Below are positions 43,597 to 52,023 of a stretch of DNA of 64,000 nt, in pieces. Position numbers and translations under genes: made by a program. The stretch's first letter is position 1. Each line of letters begins with the position of its first letter. Origin of the DNA: Aquipuribacter sp051216895 (GTDB lineage: Bacteria; Actinomycetota; Actinomycetes; Actinomycetales; JBBAYJ01); assembly GCF_051216895.1 (NCBI RefSeq), contig NZ_JBPKAO010000014.1, forward strand, positions 54,221-118,220, read 5' to 3'. The notes under the pieces are model-generated. The model was given only the letters and a program-made list of their open reading frames with translations, made no database searches and was not told the origin of the DNA.

Positions 43597-44693
43597 GCAT
43601 CGAGCTCGGTCTGCCGACCGTGGGCCAGGGCCTGCGCGGCGTCCCCACGCTGGACGCCGGCGAGGCGCTGACCCGCAAGCAGTTCGTCGCCGACAACGAG
43701 GTCCGCTGGTGCCCGGGCTGCGGTGACTACGCGGTGCTCGCGGCGGTGCAGGGCTTCCTGCCCGACCTGGGCCTGCGGCGGGAGAACATCGTCTTCGTCT
43801 CCGGCATCGGGTGCTCGTCGCGCTTCCCGTACTACCTGGACACCTACGGCGTGCACTCCATCCACGGCCGTGCCCCGACCTTCGCGACCGGCCTGGCGGT
43901 GGCCAGGCCGGACCTCAACGTCTGGGTGGTCACGGGCGACGGCGACGCGCTGTCCATCGGGGCGGGGCACCTGCTGCACACCCTGCGCCGCAACCTCAAC
44001 GTGACGATCCTGCTGTTCAACAACCGGATCTACGGCCTGACCAAGGGCCAGTACTCCCCCACGTCGGAGACCGGCAAGGTGACCAAGTCCACCCCCGCCG
44101 GCAGCGTCGACGGACCGTTCAACCCGGTGTCGATGGCGCTGGGCGCCGAGGCGACCTTCGTGGCTCGCACCCTGGACTCCGACCGCGCGCACCTGACCCA
44201 GGTACTCAGGGCCGCCGCCGAGCACCGTGGCACCGCGTTGGTCGAGATCTACCAGAACTGCCCGATCTTCAACGACGGTGCGTTCGACGTCCTCAAGGAC
44301 CGCGACGAGGCCACCGCGCGGCTGGTCCGCCTCCAGTCCGGTGAGCCGGTGCGCTTCGGGGGCCCCGACGGCGACGCGAACGTGGTCGTGGCCCGGGCCG
44401 ACGGCGGCGGCGTCGAGGTCGTGTCGCGCGACGCGGCGCTGGCGGCCGGCCGTGAGCCCGTGGTCCACGACCCGGCGGCCGACGACCCGTCGGCCGCGTT
44501 CGCGCTGTCCCGCCTGGACGACACCGCCATGGGCCACGTGCCGGTCGGCATCTTCCGCTCGGTCGACCGGCCGGTGTACGACGACCTGGTCCGGTCGCAG
44601 GTCGACGGCGCGGTGTCGGCCGCCGGCGGCCCGGCCGACGACGCGGCCTTCACGGCCCTGCTCACCGGCTCCGACACCTGGACGGTGGACTGA
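43593..44693 (+). CDS. korB: 2-oxoacid:ferredoxin oxidoreductase beta subunit, KorB
   Basis: TPP-binding beta subunit of 366 residues. Fe-S/TPP-site cysteines in WCPGCGDYAVL and SGIGCSSRFPYY, the TPP-Mg motif VTGDGDALSIGAGH with LFNNRIYGLTKGQYSP, and a third Cys in YQNCPIFND. All residues expected for activity appear present. The ATG has GGAGG upstream inside korA. The C-terminal 100 residues are the variable region found in KorB of this class. Confidence 0.95.
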   Translation: MSIELGLPTVGQGLRGVPTLDAGEALTRKQFVADNEVRWCPGCGDYAVLAAVQGFLPDLGLRRENIVFVSGIGCSSRFPYYLDTYGVHSIHGRAPTFATGLAVARPDLNVWVVTGDGDALSIGAGHLLHTLRRNLNVTILLFNNRIYGLTKGQYSPTSETGKVTKSTPAGSVDGPFNPVSMALGAEATFVARTLDSDRAHLTQVLRAAAEHRGTALVEIYQNCPIFNDGAFDVLKDRDEATARLVRLQSGEPVRFGGPDGDANVVVARADGGGVEVVSRDAALAAGREPVVHDPAADDPSAAFALSRLDDTAMGHVPVGIFRSVDRPVYDDLVRSQVDGAVSAAGGPADDAAFTALLTGSDTWTVD

Positions 44694-44717
44694 GCCCCCG
44701 CCCGCCCGCCCGGCCGG

Positions 44718-46013
44718 TCAGGCGGCGTGCTCGTCCAGGTGACGGGGCAGGTCCCGCATCCGCACCAGGGGGCTGAGCAGGACCGGCAGCACCGCCAGCG
44801 ACTGTCCGACGACCCCGACCCACAGGGCGGTCAGCACACCCTGCTGCGCCCCGATGACGCCGCCGGCGAACGCGCCGACCGGCATCGTGCCCCAGATGAC
44901 GAACCGGACCGAGGCGTTCATCCGACCCAGCAGGGGCCTGGGGCACAGCCGCTGCCGGAACGACACCTGCGCCACGTTGTAGAGCACGACCCCGACACCG
45001 AAGGCGGCTCCCGACACCGCGAGCAGGACGACGGCGACGGGCCGCGACTGACCGGCCGCCAGCGGCACGAGCGCCGTGGCCGGCAGCGTGGGCAGCAGGG
45101 CCAGCGCGATGGTGCGCCCCTCCCCCACCAGCCTGATCACGGGTCCGGCGGCGAACGCCCCGACGAGCCCGCCGACCGCTCCGACGCTGAGCGCGATCCC
45201 CAGCCCCGTCTCGCCGATGCCGAGGTCACGGATCGCGTACAGCACCAGCAGCGCACCCCCGACCGCGTTGAACAGGTTGCCGACGGCGGTGGTGGCGACG
45301 ATGCGTCGCAGCAGCGGCTGCCGCAGCACGAAGCCGAGACCCTCCCCGATCTCGACGTGGAGCGGTCGACGGTCGGAACGGCTGGGCGGTTCCTCCCGGT
45401 GCCGGATCCGCAGCGTGAACACCACCGAGCCGAGGAAGCTGATCGCGTCGAGCAGCAGGACCAGCGGAGCACCCAGCACCCGGACCAGCACCCCTCCCAG
45501 CCCCGGGCCGGCCACGTGCGCGACCGAGTGCGAGATCTGCAGCTTGGCGTTGCCCTCGCTGATCCGCTCCGAGGGGACCAGGGACGGCAGGTACGACTGG
45601 TAGGCGACGTCGAAGAACACCGTCGCCACCCCGACGACCGTGGCCACCACCAGCACGAGCGGGAAGCTCAGCACCCCGAGCAGCCAGGCCACGGGCAGGC
45701 TGAGCAGCGCCAGGCCGCGGACGACGTCCCCCCAGATCAGCACGTGCCGCTTGCGCATCCGGTCGACCCAGGCCCCGGCGGGCAGGCCGACCAGGAGGAA
45801 GGCGATGTTCTCGAAGGTGGCCAGCAGCCCCATCTGGAACTCGTCGGCCGCCAGCACGGAGACCGCGAGCAGCGGCAGGGCGATGCCGCCGACCTGGGTG
45901 CCGACCTGGCTGATGGTGTCCCCGACCCACAGCTGCCGGAAGTCGTGGTTGCTCGCCAGGCTCGTCCGGTACCAGCGCCGCAGCCGGGAGCCGGTCGGGG
46001 CGTCGGTGGTCAC
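44718..46013 (-). CDS. MFS transporter (enterobactin exporter-like)
   Basis: A 431-residue major facilitator protein with about twelve membrane segments. The N-terminus (SNHDFRQLWVGDTISQVGTQV) and GAWVDRMRKRHVLIWGD loop are typical of the MFS_3 drug and siderophore exporter group. GTG 46013 was chosen; a TTGACA -35 and GAGGCT -10 end six bases before it, so it may be leaderless. Divergent from an ArsR-like regulator, which probably controls it. Substrate unknown. Confidence 0.9.
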   Translation of the reverse strand: MTTDAPTGSRLRRWYRTSLASNHDFRQLWVGDTISQVGTQVGGIALPLLAVSVLAADEFQMGLLATFENIAFLLVGLPAGAWVDRMRKRHVLIWGDVVRGLALLSLPVAWLLGVLSFPLVLVVATVVGVATVFFDVAYQSYLPSLVPSERISEGNAKLQISHSVAHVAGPGLGGVLVRVLGAPLVLLLDAISFLGSVVFTLRIRHREEPPSRSDRRPLHVEIGEGLGFVLRQPLLRRIVATTAVGNLFNAVGGALLVLYAIRDLGIGETGLGIALSVGAVGGLVGAFAAGPVIRLVGEGRTIALALLPTLPATALVPLAAGQSRPVAVVLLAVSGAAFGVGVVLYNVAQVSFRQRLCPRPLLGRMNASVRFVIWGTMPVGAFAGGVIGAQQGVLTALWVGVVGQSLAVLPVLLSPLVRMRDLPRHLDEHAA

Positions 46014-46019
46014 CGGCCC

Positions 46020-46060
46020 AGCCTCGGGCGACCGATTGGGAAATGTCAACCGGTATGTCG
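46020..46060. promoter_or_regulatory. Divergent MFS / ArsR-like control region
   Basis: Minus-strand -35 TTGACA (46044-46049) and -10 GAGGCT (46020-46025), spacer 18, six bases before GTG 46013. Next to the -35 is ACCGGT flanked by two ATGTC copies (46043 and 46056), a plausible operator for the divergent regulator. Confidence 0.45.
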
Positions 46061-46067
46061 AGACCAG

Positions 46068-46073
46068 TACCGT
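46068..46073 (+). promoter_or_regulatory. -10 box of the ArsR-like gene, leaderless
   Basis: TACCGT six bases before GTG 46080. Confidence 0.5.
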
Positions 46074-46079
46074 GGGTCC

Positions 46080-46622
46080 GTGCAGCGCCCGGAGGACGAG
46101 CTCGCCGGCGACGCGTCGCCCGCGCAGGTGCGGCGTCCGGCCACCGACGCCGAGGCCCGCGCCCTCGCCTCCTCGCTGCGGCTGCGGATCCTGCGGATGT
46201 GCCTGGACGAGCCCCTCACCAACGCCCGCATCGCCGAACGGCTCGGGCGCCCCCCGGCCAGCGTCCTGCACCACGTCCGGACGCTGGTCGAGACCGGGTT
46301 CCTGGAGGCGCTGCCGACCCAGCAGGGCGTCCGCGGGTCCCGGCCGCGGCCCTACCGCGCCACCCGCAAGTCGTGGTTCATGGAGCACCCCACGTACACC
46401 AACCGGCCGATGGTGGAGGCGTTCGTGGCGGAGTCCGCCCTCGTCCCCACCGAGGACCTGACCACCAGCCGGCTGGGGCTGCGCCTGGACGCCGCCGGGC
46501 TGGAGGAGCTGCGGTCCCGCCTGGACGACGTGCTCCAGGACTTTGCCGCCCGCCCCCCGACGTCCGGCGGTCGACCGTGGTCGGTGTTCCTGTCGGTGCA
46601 CCCGGACCCCGACCGCGACTGA
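46080..46622 (+). CDS. ArsR-like winged-helix transcriptional regulator
   Basis: A 180-residue protein. Winged helix at about 20-90: ALASSLRLRILRMCL, NARIAERLGRPPASVLHHVRTL (recognition helix) and the wing GSRPRPYRATRKSW. The C-terminal half has no recognised motif and may bind a ligand or form the dimer. No metal-binding Cys cluster is visible. The GTG start is set by the adjacent -10 box. Most likely a local repressor of the divergent MFS transporter. Confidence 0.87.
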   Translation: MQRPEDELAGDASPAQVRRPATDAEARALASSLRLRILRMCLDEPLTNARIAERLGRPPASVLHHVRTLVETGFLEALPTQQGVRGSRPRPYRATRKSWFMEHPTYTNRPMVEAFVAESALVPTEDLTTSRLGLRLDAAGLEELRSRLDDVLQDFAARPPTSGGRPWSVFLSVHPDPDRD

Positions 46623-46710
46623 CCCCGCGGTCGGGCCCCGCGGTCGGGCCCCACCCGGCCCCAGGCCACCACGACGTGGGCGGCTGTGCCGCCGCCTGGC
46701 GCGCACGCGT
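46623..46710 (+). other. Intergenic spacer with a 13-bp direct repeat
   Basis: CCCCGCGGTCGGG occurs twice in tandem just after the regulator gene. No hairpin terminator or ORF was recognised. Confidence 0.4.
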
Positions 46711-46716
46711 CACAAT
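46711..46716 (+). promoter_or_regulatory. -10 box of serA, leaderless
   Basis: CACAAT six bases before GTG 46723. Confidence 0.5.
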
Positions 46717-46722
46717 GACCCC

Positions 46723-47943
46723 GTGCCCACCCCCACCGCAGCCCCGCTCGCACTGCTCCTGGAGAACATCCACCCCCACGCCGTCGAGCTGCTCGGCGCG
46801 GCGGGGTACGAGGTGCGCACCCACGCCGGCGCGATGGACGCCGCCGAGCTGACCGAGGCGCTGCAGGGCGTCAGCCTGCTGGGGATACGTTCCACCACCC
46901 ACGTCACCGACGACGTGCTGGCCGCGGCGCCGGACCTGCTGGCGATCGGGGCGTTCTGCATCGGCACCAACCAGGTCGACCTGGCCGCGGCCACCGAGCG
47001 GGGCGTCGCGGTGTTCAACGCGCCGTTCAGCAACACCCGCAGCGTGGTCGAGCTGGCGGTCGCGGAGATCATCGCCCTCGCGCGCCGGCTCACCGAGCGC
47101 GACGACCTGATGCACGCCGGGGTCTGGGACAAGTCGGCCGAGGGCGCCCACGAGGTCCGCGGGCGCACCCTGGGGATCGTCGGCTACGGCAACATCGGCA
47201 GCCAGCTGTCGGTGGTGGCCGAGGCCCTCGGCATGCGGGTCGTGTTCTACGACACCACCGAGAAGCTGGCGCTGGGCAACGCCCGCGCCTGCGCCAGCCT
47301 GGACGAGCTGCTGGCCCAGGCCGACACCGTCACGCTGCACGTGGACGGCCGCGACGGCAACGCGGGCATGTTCGGCCCCGCGCAGTTCGCCGCGATGCGA
47401 CCCCGCAGCCTGTTCCTCAACCTGAGCCGGGGCTTCGTCGTGGACTACGCGGCGTTGCGCCGGCACGTCGAGACCGGCCACATCGCCGGCGCTGCGGTCG
47501 ACGTGTTCCCCACCGAGCCCAAGGCCAAGGGCGAGCCGTTCGACTCCGAGCTGCGCGGCCTGAAGAACGTCATCCTCACCCCGCACGTGGCCGGTTCCAC
47601 CGCCGAGGCGCAGCAGGACATCGGCCGGTTCACCGCCGGCAAGCTGCGCGACTACGCCGCGGCCGGCACCACGACCCTGTCGGTCAACCTGCCCACGGTC
47701 ACCATGGACCTGCGCGCAGGCACCTGCCGGGTCGCGCACCTGCACCACAACGTCCCCGGGGCCATGGCCCGGGTCAACCAGCTGCTGGCCGAGCACCTGG
47801 TCAACATCGAGGGTCAGCTGCTCAGCACGCGCGGGTCGGTCGGCTACGCGCTCACCGACGTCGCCGGCCCGCTGCCCAGCGGGTTCCTCGACGCCCTGGC
47901 CGCGGTCCCCGAGACCATCTCCACCCGCGTCGTGTCGACGTGA
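46723..47943 (+). CDS. serA: D-3-phosphoglycerate dehydrogenase
   Basis: A 406-residue NAD-dependent 2-hydroxyacid dehydrogenase that begins serine biosynthesis. Rossmann motif TLGIVGYGNIGSQ, catalytic Arg in LNLSRGFVVD, Glu in VFPTEP and His in LTPHVAGSTAEAQ. A C-terminal ACT domain (about 335-406, HHNVPGAMARVNQLLAEH) is the serine-feedback domain. This is the E. coli-type length (about 410), not the longer mycobacterial type. Start GTG 46723 follows a -10 box by six bases. Confidence 0.93.
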   Translation: MPTPTAAPLALLLENIHPHAVELLGAAGYEVRTHAGAMDAAELTEALQGVSLLGIRSTTHVTDDVLAAAPDLLAIGAFCIGTNQVDLAAATERGVAVFNAPFSNTRSVVELAVAEIIALARRLTERDDLMHAGVWDKSAEGAHEVRGRTLGIVGYGNIGSQLSVVAEALGMRVVFYDTTEKLALGNARACASLDELLAQADTVTLHVDGRDGNAGMFGPAQFAAMRPRSLFLNLSRGFVVDYAALRRHVETGHIAGAAVDVFPTEPKAKGEPFDSELRGLKNVILTPHVAGSTAEAQQDIGRFTAGKLRDYAAAGTTTLSVNLPTVTMDLRAGTCRVAHLHHNVPGAMARVNQLLAEHLVNIEGQLLSTRGSVGYALTDVAGPLPSGFLDALAAVPETISTRVVST

Positions 47944-47962
47944 CCCGTCCCGCGGCCCGCCC

Positions 47963-48895
47963 GTGAGCTCCCGGTCGGGGGTGCTGCTCGCTCTCGGCGC
48001 GTACGGCATGTGGGGCCTGTTCCCCCTGTACTTCCGCCTGCTCGAGCAGGCCGGCGCCGTCGAGATCGTCCTGCACCGCATCGTCTGGTCGCTGCTGGCC
48101 TGCGTGCTGCTGCTGACCATCGGGCGGGCGTGGTCGGCGCTGCGCGCCGTGACCCGCCGTCAGGTGGCGGTCCTGGCCGCCGCTGCGGTGGTGCTCAGCA
48201 TCAACTGGGGCGTCTTCATCTGGGCCGTGAACTCGGGCCAGGTCGTCGAGGGGTCGCTGGGCTACTTCATCAACCCGTTGGTGTCGGTGCTGCTCGGCGT
48301 GCTGCTGCTGCGCGAACGGCTGCGCCGGGTGCAGTGGGTGGCGGTGGGGATCGCGGCCGTCGCCGTCGCCGTCCTCACCGTGGACTACGGCCGACCGCCG
48401 TGGATCGCGCTGGCCCTGGCCGCGAGCTTCGGCTGCTACGGCCTGCTGAAGAACCGGGTGGGACGGGGCGTCGGGGCGCTGCCCGGGCTCAGCGTCGAGA
48501 CCGCGGTCCTGGCCCCGGCCGCCCTGGCCGGGCTGGTGTGGCTGCAGGTCGACGGGCAGAGCCACTTCGTCAGCGAGGGGCCCGGCCTGCTGTGGCTGCT
48601 GATCGGGTCGGGGTTCCTCACCGCCCTGCCCCTGCTGCTTTTCGCCGGCGCCGCCCGGCGGGTGCCGTTGTCGACCGTGGGGCTGCTGCAGTACATCACC
48701 CCGGTCATGCAGCTGGGGATCGGCGTGCTGGTGTTCGACGAGCCGATGCCTCCTCTGCGCCTGGCCGGGTTCGCGCTGGTGTGGGTGGCGCTGGTGGTGT
48801 TCAGCGTGGACGGTCTCCGCAGCGCGGGCCGGTCCCGCGCGCAGGCGCGCCTGCTGGCCCGGACCACGGCTCAGCAGTCCCAGCCCGCCCGCTGA
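47963..48895 (+). CDS. rarD: EamA family transporter RarD
   Basis: A 310-residue membrane protein with ten predicted helices. It opens LLALGAYGMWGLFPLYF and has LSINWGVFIWAV and GSLGYFINPLVSVLLG, the signature stretches of RarD proteins. The GTG start lies 19 nt after serA, so it may be read through from that gene. RarD is a drug/metabolite-superfamily permease whose substrate is not firmly established. Confidence 0.93.
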   Translation: MSSRSGVLLALGAYGMWGLFPLYFRLLEQAGAVEIVLHRIVWSLLACVLLLTIGRAWSALRAVTRRQVAVLAAAAVVLSINWGVFIWAVNSGQVVEGSLGYFINPLVSVLLGVLLLRERLRRVQWVAVGIAAVAVAVLTVDYGRPPWIALALAASFGCYGLLKNRVGRGVGALPGLSVETAVLAPAALAGLVWLQVDGQSHFVSEGPGLLWLLIGSGFLTALPLLLFAGAARRVPLSTVGLLQYITPVMQLGIGVLVFDEPMPPLRLAGFALVWVALVVFSVDGLRSAGRSRAQARLLARTTAQQSQPAR

Positions 48896-48951
48896 GGCCA
48901 GCCGCAGCGCTTTGGCGCACGACCACCTGGGTAAATCAGCGAGTCACTGCC

Positions 48952-48995
48952 TGTTGGGGTTCTGTTCACCGTCTGTCGGCCGTCCGGTCACCCGG
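48952..48995 (+). promoter_or_regulatory. PHO box: four 11-bp direct-repeat units
   Basis: Consecutive units TGTTGGGGTTC, TGTTCACCGTC, TGTCGGCCGTC and CGGTCACCCGG have exact 11-nt phasing. Unit two holds the actinobacterial PhoP core GTTCACC and unit four GGTCACC. Placed 49-92 nt upstream of phoX. Confidence 0.7.
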
Positions 48996-49043
48996 ACGGA
49001 CCACCGTGCGGGGCGTCTCATCCCCACCTCACGGAGGACCCTC

Positions 49044-51077
49044 GTGACGATCACGCCCGAACGCCGCACCTTGCTCCCCATGCTCGGCAGGACCCACGGC
49101 ACCCGCAGCGCCACCGTGTGCCACTGGAAGTGCGACGACGCCTGCGCCAAGCCGGTCCCCAACACCACGGACAACCCCCTCTTCGCCGACGTGCTCCGTC
49201 AGGTGGTGGCCCGCCGCACCGTGCTCGCCGGCAGCGCGGCCGCCGCGTTCACGGTGGGTGTCGCGGGTTCGGCCCTCCCCGCCGCCGCCGCCCCCGGTGT
49301 CCCCCCGCGGGCGCGCAGCGGGCGCCTGGACTTCACCCCGATCGCGCCCGTGCCCGCCGACGTCGACGCGGTCACGGTGCCGGCCGGCTTCGACTGGTCG
49401 ACCATCATCGCGTGGGGCGACCCGGTCGCCCCCGGGGCGCCGGAGTTCGACGCCGACGCGCAGACGCCGGAGAAGCAGGCGATGCAGTTCGGCTACAACA
49501 ACGACTACCTCGACATCCTGACGCGCTCGAACGGGCGCCGCGGGCTGCTGGTGGCCAACCACGAGTACACCAACGACGAGATCATGTTCCCGGACTTCGC
49601 GAGCACCGACCCCGAGGTGCAGGTCCGCAACATCCGCACCTCGATGTTCGCGCACGGGATGTCGGTCGTGGAGGTCGAGCGCCGCGGTCGCTTCGGCGCC
49701 TGGACCGCCGTCCGGGACGGCCGGCTCAACCGTCGGATCCACGTCGAGACGGAGTTCGCGGTCGACGGGCCCGCGGCGGGCAGCGACCTGCTGAAGACCG
49801 TCGCCGACCCCACCGGCACCCGGGTCCTGGGCACGCTCAACAACTGCGCGGGCGGCACCACCCCCTGGGGCACCGTCCTGTCGGGCGAGGAGAACGCGCA
49901 GCAGTACTTCCGGGCCGCCACCACCCCCAGCGCCGAGGAGCGTCGCTACGGCCTCACCTCCGGCAGCGGCCGCGGCTGGTACCGGGCCGACCCCCGCTTC
50001 GACCTGCGGGCCGAGGGCTACCGCAACGAGCCCAACCGTCACTTCTGGATCGTCGAGGTCGACCCGGACGACCCGACCTCGACCCCGGTCAAGCACACCG
50101 CGATGGGCCGGTTCAAGCACGAGGGCGCCGTCGTCCGCGTCGGTGGCTCCGGGCACGTGGTGGCCTACATGGGCGACGACGAGACGTTCGACTACGTCTA
50201 CAAGTTCGTGTCCAGGAACACCGTGCGTCGCGGCACCAGCCCGGCCGCCAGGCGGCAGAACCGCACGCTGCTGAGCGAGGGCGACCTGTTCGTGGCCCGC
50301 TTCGACGGCGAGGGCGACTTCACCGACGGCTTCGACGGCTCCGGCACCTGGCTGCCGCTGGTCGTCGACGGGGTGTCCCACGTCCCCGGCATGAGCGTGG
50401 AGGAGGTGCTCGTCTACACCCGCATCGCCGGTGACCGCGTGGGCGCGACCAAGATGGACCGCCCCGAGGAGGTCGAGCCCAGCCCCACGACGGGTCACGT
50501 CTACATCGCGTGCACCAACAACCGGTCCCGCGACGGCCGGGTGGTGCGGGGCGAGGTGGCCGACGCCGACGCCACCAACCCCCGCAGCCCCAACAAGGAC
50601 GGTCACGTCGTCGAGCTGATCGAGGACGGCAACGACGTCCGCGCCCGGACGTTCACGTGGAACCTGCTGCTGGTCTGCGGCGACCCCGACGACACGTCGA
50701 TCCCGACCTACTTCGGCGGGTACGACGGACCGGTGTCGCCGATCTCGTGCCCGGACAACCTCGCCTTCGACCAGCAGGGCAACCTGTGGGTGTCCACCGA
50801 CGGCCAGCCCGGCGCGATCGGCTACAACGACGCCCTGCACCTGGTGCCGGTCACCGGTCCGGACCGCGGGCGGGTGCAGCAGTTCATGGCCGTGCCGACA
50901 GGTGCCGAGACCTGCGGCCCGATCGTCGACAGCGTGGACGGGTCCGTGCTGATCGCGGTCCAGCACCCCGGTGACACCGACGACGCCACCTACGAGTCCC
51001 CGTCGTCGCTGTTCCCCTACGACGGCGTGGCAGCCATCCCCCGGCCGGGCTGCATCCACATCTACCGGACCAGCTGA
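49044..51077 (+). CDS. phoX: PhoX family secreted alkaline phosphatase
   Basis: A 677-residue PhoX/DUF839 protein. The N-terminus has the family CHWKCDDACAKP segment, then a delayed Tat signal ARRTVLAGSAAAAFTVGVAG (about residue 54) ending AAAA. Catalytic/metal segments include VANHEYTNDEIMF, GTPWGTVLSGEEN-like GGTTPWGTVLSGEEN, KHEGA, SPTTGHVYIACTNN and CPDNLAFDQQGNLWV. It releases phosphate from organic esters outside the cell using Ca and Fe ions. GTG 49044 has ACGGAGG upstream. The PHO box upstream predicts induction by phosphate limitation. Confidence 0.93.
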   Translation: MTITPERRTLLPMLGRTHGTRSATVCHWKCDDACAKPVPNTTDNPLFADVLRQVVARRTVLAGSAAAAFTVGVAGSALPAAAAPGVPPRARSGRLDFTPIAPVPADVDAVTVPAGFDWSTIIAWGDPVAPGAPEFDADAQTPEKQAMQFGYNNDYLDILTRSNGRRGLLVANHEYTNDEIMFPDFASTDPEVQVRNIRTSMFAHGMSVVEVERRGRFGAWTAVRDGRLNRRIHVETEFAVDGPAAGSDLLKTVADPTGTRVLGTLNNCAGGTTPWGTVLSGEENAQQYFRAATTPSAEERRYGLTSGSGRGWYRADPRFDLRAEGYRNEPNRHFWIVEVDPDDPTSTPVKHTAMGRFKHEGAVVRVGGSGHVVAYMGDDETFDYVYKFVSRNTVRRGTSPAARRQNRTLLSEGDLFVARFDGEGDFTDGFDGSGTWLPLVVDGVSHVPGMSVEEVLVYTRIAGDRVGATKMDRPEEVEPSPTTGHVYIACTNNRSRDGRVVRGEVADADATNPRSPNKDGHVVELIEDGNDVRARTFTWNLLLVCGDPDDTSIPTYFGGYDGPVSPISCPDNLAFDQQGNLWVSTDGQPGAIGYNDALHLVPVTGPDRGRVQQFMAVPTGAETCGPIVDSVDGSVLIAVQHPGDTDDATYESPSSLFPYDGVAAIPRPGCIHIYRTS

Positions 51078-51091
51078 CACCACGCACGACC

Positions 51092-51134
51092 CGTGAGGGG
51101 GGCGGCCGGGCCGTACCCGGCCGGCCCCCTCACG
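51092..51134 (+). terminator. Strong terminator hairpin after phoX
   Basis: 19-nt arms with one mismatch and a CCGTA loop, 15 nt beyond the phoX stop. It can also serve the convergent yaaA. Confidence 0.75.
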
Positions 51135-51181
51135 TCGTGACGCACCGTCGCCCCCGGCCACGGAGCCGCCGGGGGATGACC

Positions 51182-51934
51182 TCAGGCGGTGTGCACGTCC
51201 AGGCGCCAGCCCGCCCCGCTGCGCTGCAGGTCGACGTCGAGCTGCTCGCCGGCTGCGTCCGCCAGCGCCTGCGGCGAGCGCGGCACCCGCGCGGGTCGCA
51301 GCAGCAGGTGCCGGGCCAGCAGGCCCCGGGTGTGCTTGGCGTGGTGCGACACGACGGCGCCGCCGCTGAGCACGCGCACCTGCACGGTGACCTCGGCCGC
51401 GTCACCGCGCGGCCGGTACGCCGCCACGTAGGCCGCCGAGCGGCAGTCCACCACCAGACCGTCCACCTCACCGCCCAGCACCTCGCCCAGCACCTCGCGC
51501 CAGTGCGCGGCCAGCGGCCCGGTCCCCGGCAGGTCCGTGCCCATCGACAGCCGGTAGGCGGGGACCCGGTCGCCGGGCGACAGCGCACCCCACAGCGCCG
51601 ACACCACCACCACGTGGGCCCTGGCGCGGCGCCGACCGGTCGCGGGCAGGTCGCCCAGGCCCAGGGCGGAGAACAGCACCCCCGAGTAGACGCGGGCCAT
51701 GTCGGTCGCCGGCTCGTCGCGAAGCCGCACGTTGCGTCGGACCTCCTCCTCCAGCGAGGCACCGACGCCGAGCAGGTCCGCAGCGTCCGGTCGGGCCGAG
51801 GCGCCCACCAGCGCGTCCAGCACCTGCAGTCGCTTCTCGGTGAGGCCGGGTCGGGACAGCGCGCCCAGGTCGACGGGGCGGGCACCGGCGGGAGCACGGG
51901 TCTTGCCCTCGGACGGTGGCAGCAGCAGGAGCAC
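51182..51934 (-). CDS. yaaA: Peroxide stress protein YaaA (DUF328)
   Basis: About 250 residues. The N-terminus LLLLPPSEGKT, then YSGVLFSALG and VVSALWGALSPGD, YRLSMGTDLPG and SHHAKHTRGLLARHLL are YaaA signatures. YaaA limits iron-dependent oxidative damage and has a helix-hairpin-type DNA-binding fold. GTG 51934 was chosen because it gives the canonical N-terminus and follows the -10 box TACCCT by six bases; the longer frame to 51991 is probably not translated. Confidence 0.9.
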   Translation of the reverse strand: MLLLLPPSEGKTRAPAGARPVDLGALSRPGLTEKRLQVLDALVGASARPDAADLLGVGASLEEEVRRNVRLRDEPATDMARVYSGVLFSALGLGDLPATGRRRARAHVVVVSALWGALSPGDRVPAYRLSMGTDLPGTGPLAAHWREVLGEVLGGEVDGLVVDCRSAAYVAAYRPRGDAAEVTVQVRVLSGGAVVSHHAKHTRGLLARHLLLRPARVPRSPQALADAAGEQLDVDLQRSGAGWRLDVHTA

Positions 51935-51940
51935 CGGCTG

Positions 51941-51946
51941 AGGGTA
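51941..51946 (-). promoter_or_regulatory. -10 box of yaaA, leaderless
   Basis: TACCCT on the minus strand, six bases before GTG 51934. Confidence 0.5.
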
Positions 51947-51960
51947 CGTGGTGCACGACG

Positions 51961-51988
51961 AGGGGCCCGGTCCGCGGACCGGGCCCCT
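51961..51988 (-). terminator. Terminator hairpin after the secreted nuclease
   Basis: Perfect inverted repeat AGGGGCCCGGTCC-GC-GGACCGGGCCCCT, 35 nt beyond the nuclease stop at 52024. Confidence 0.75.
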
Positions 51989-52023
51989 CACGTGCCGTTG
52001 TGCGGTCGTTCAGGTGGTGAGCA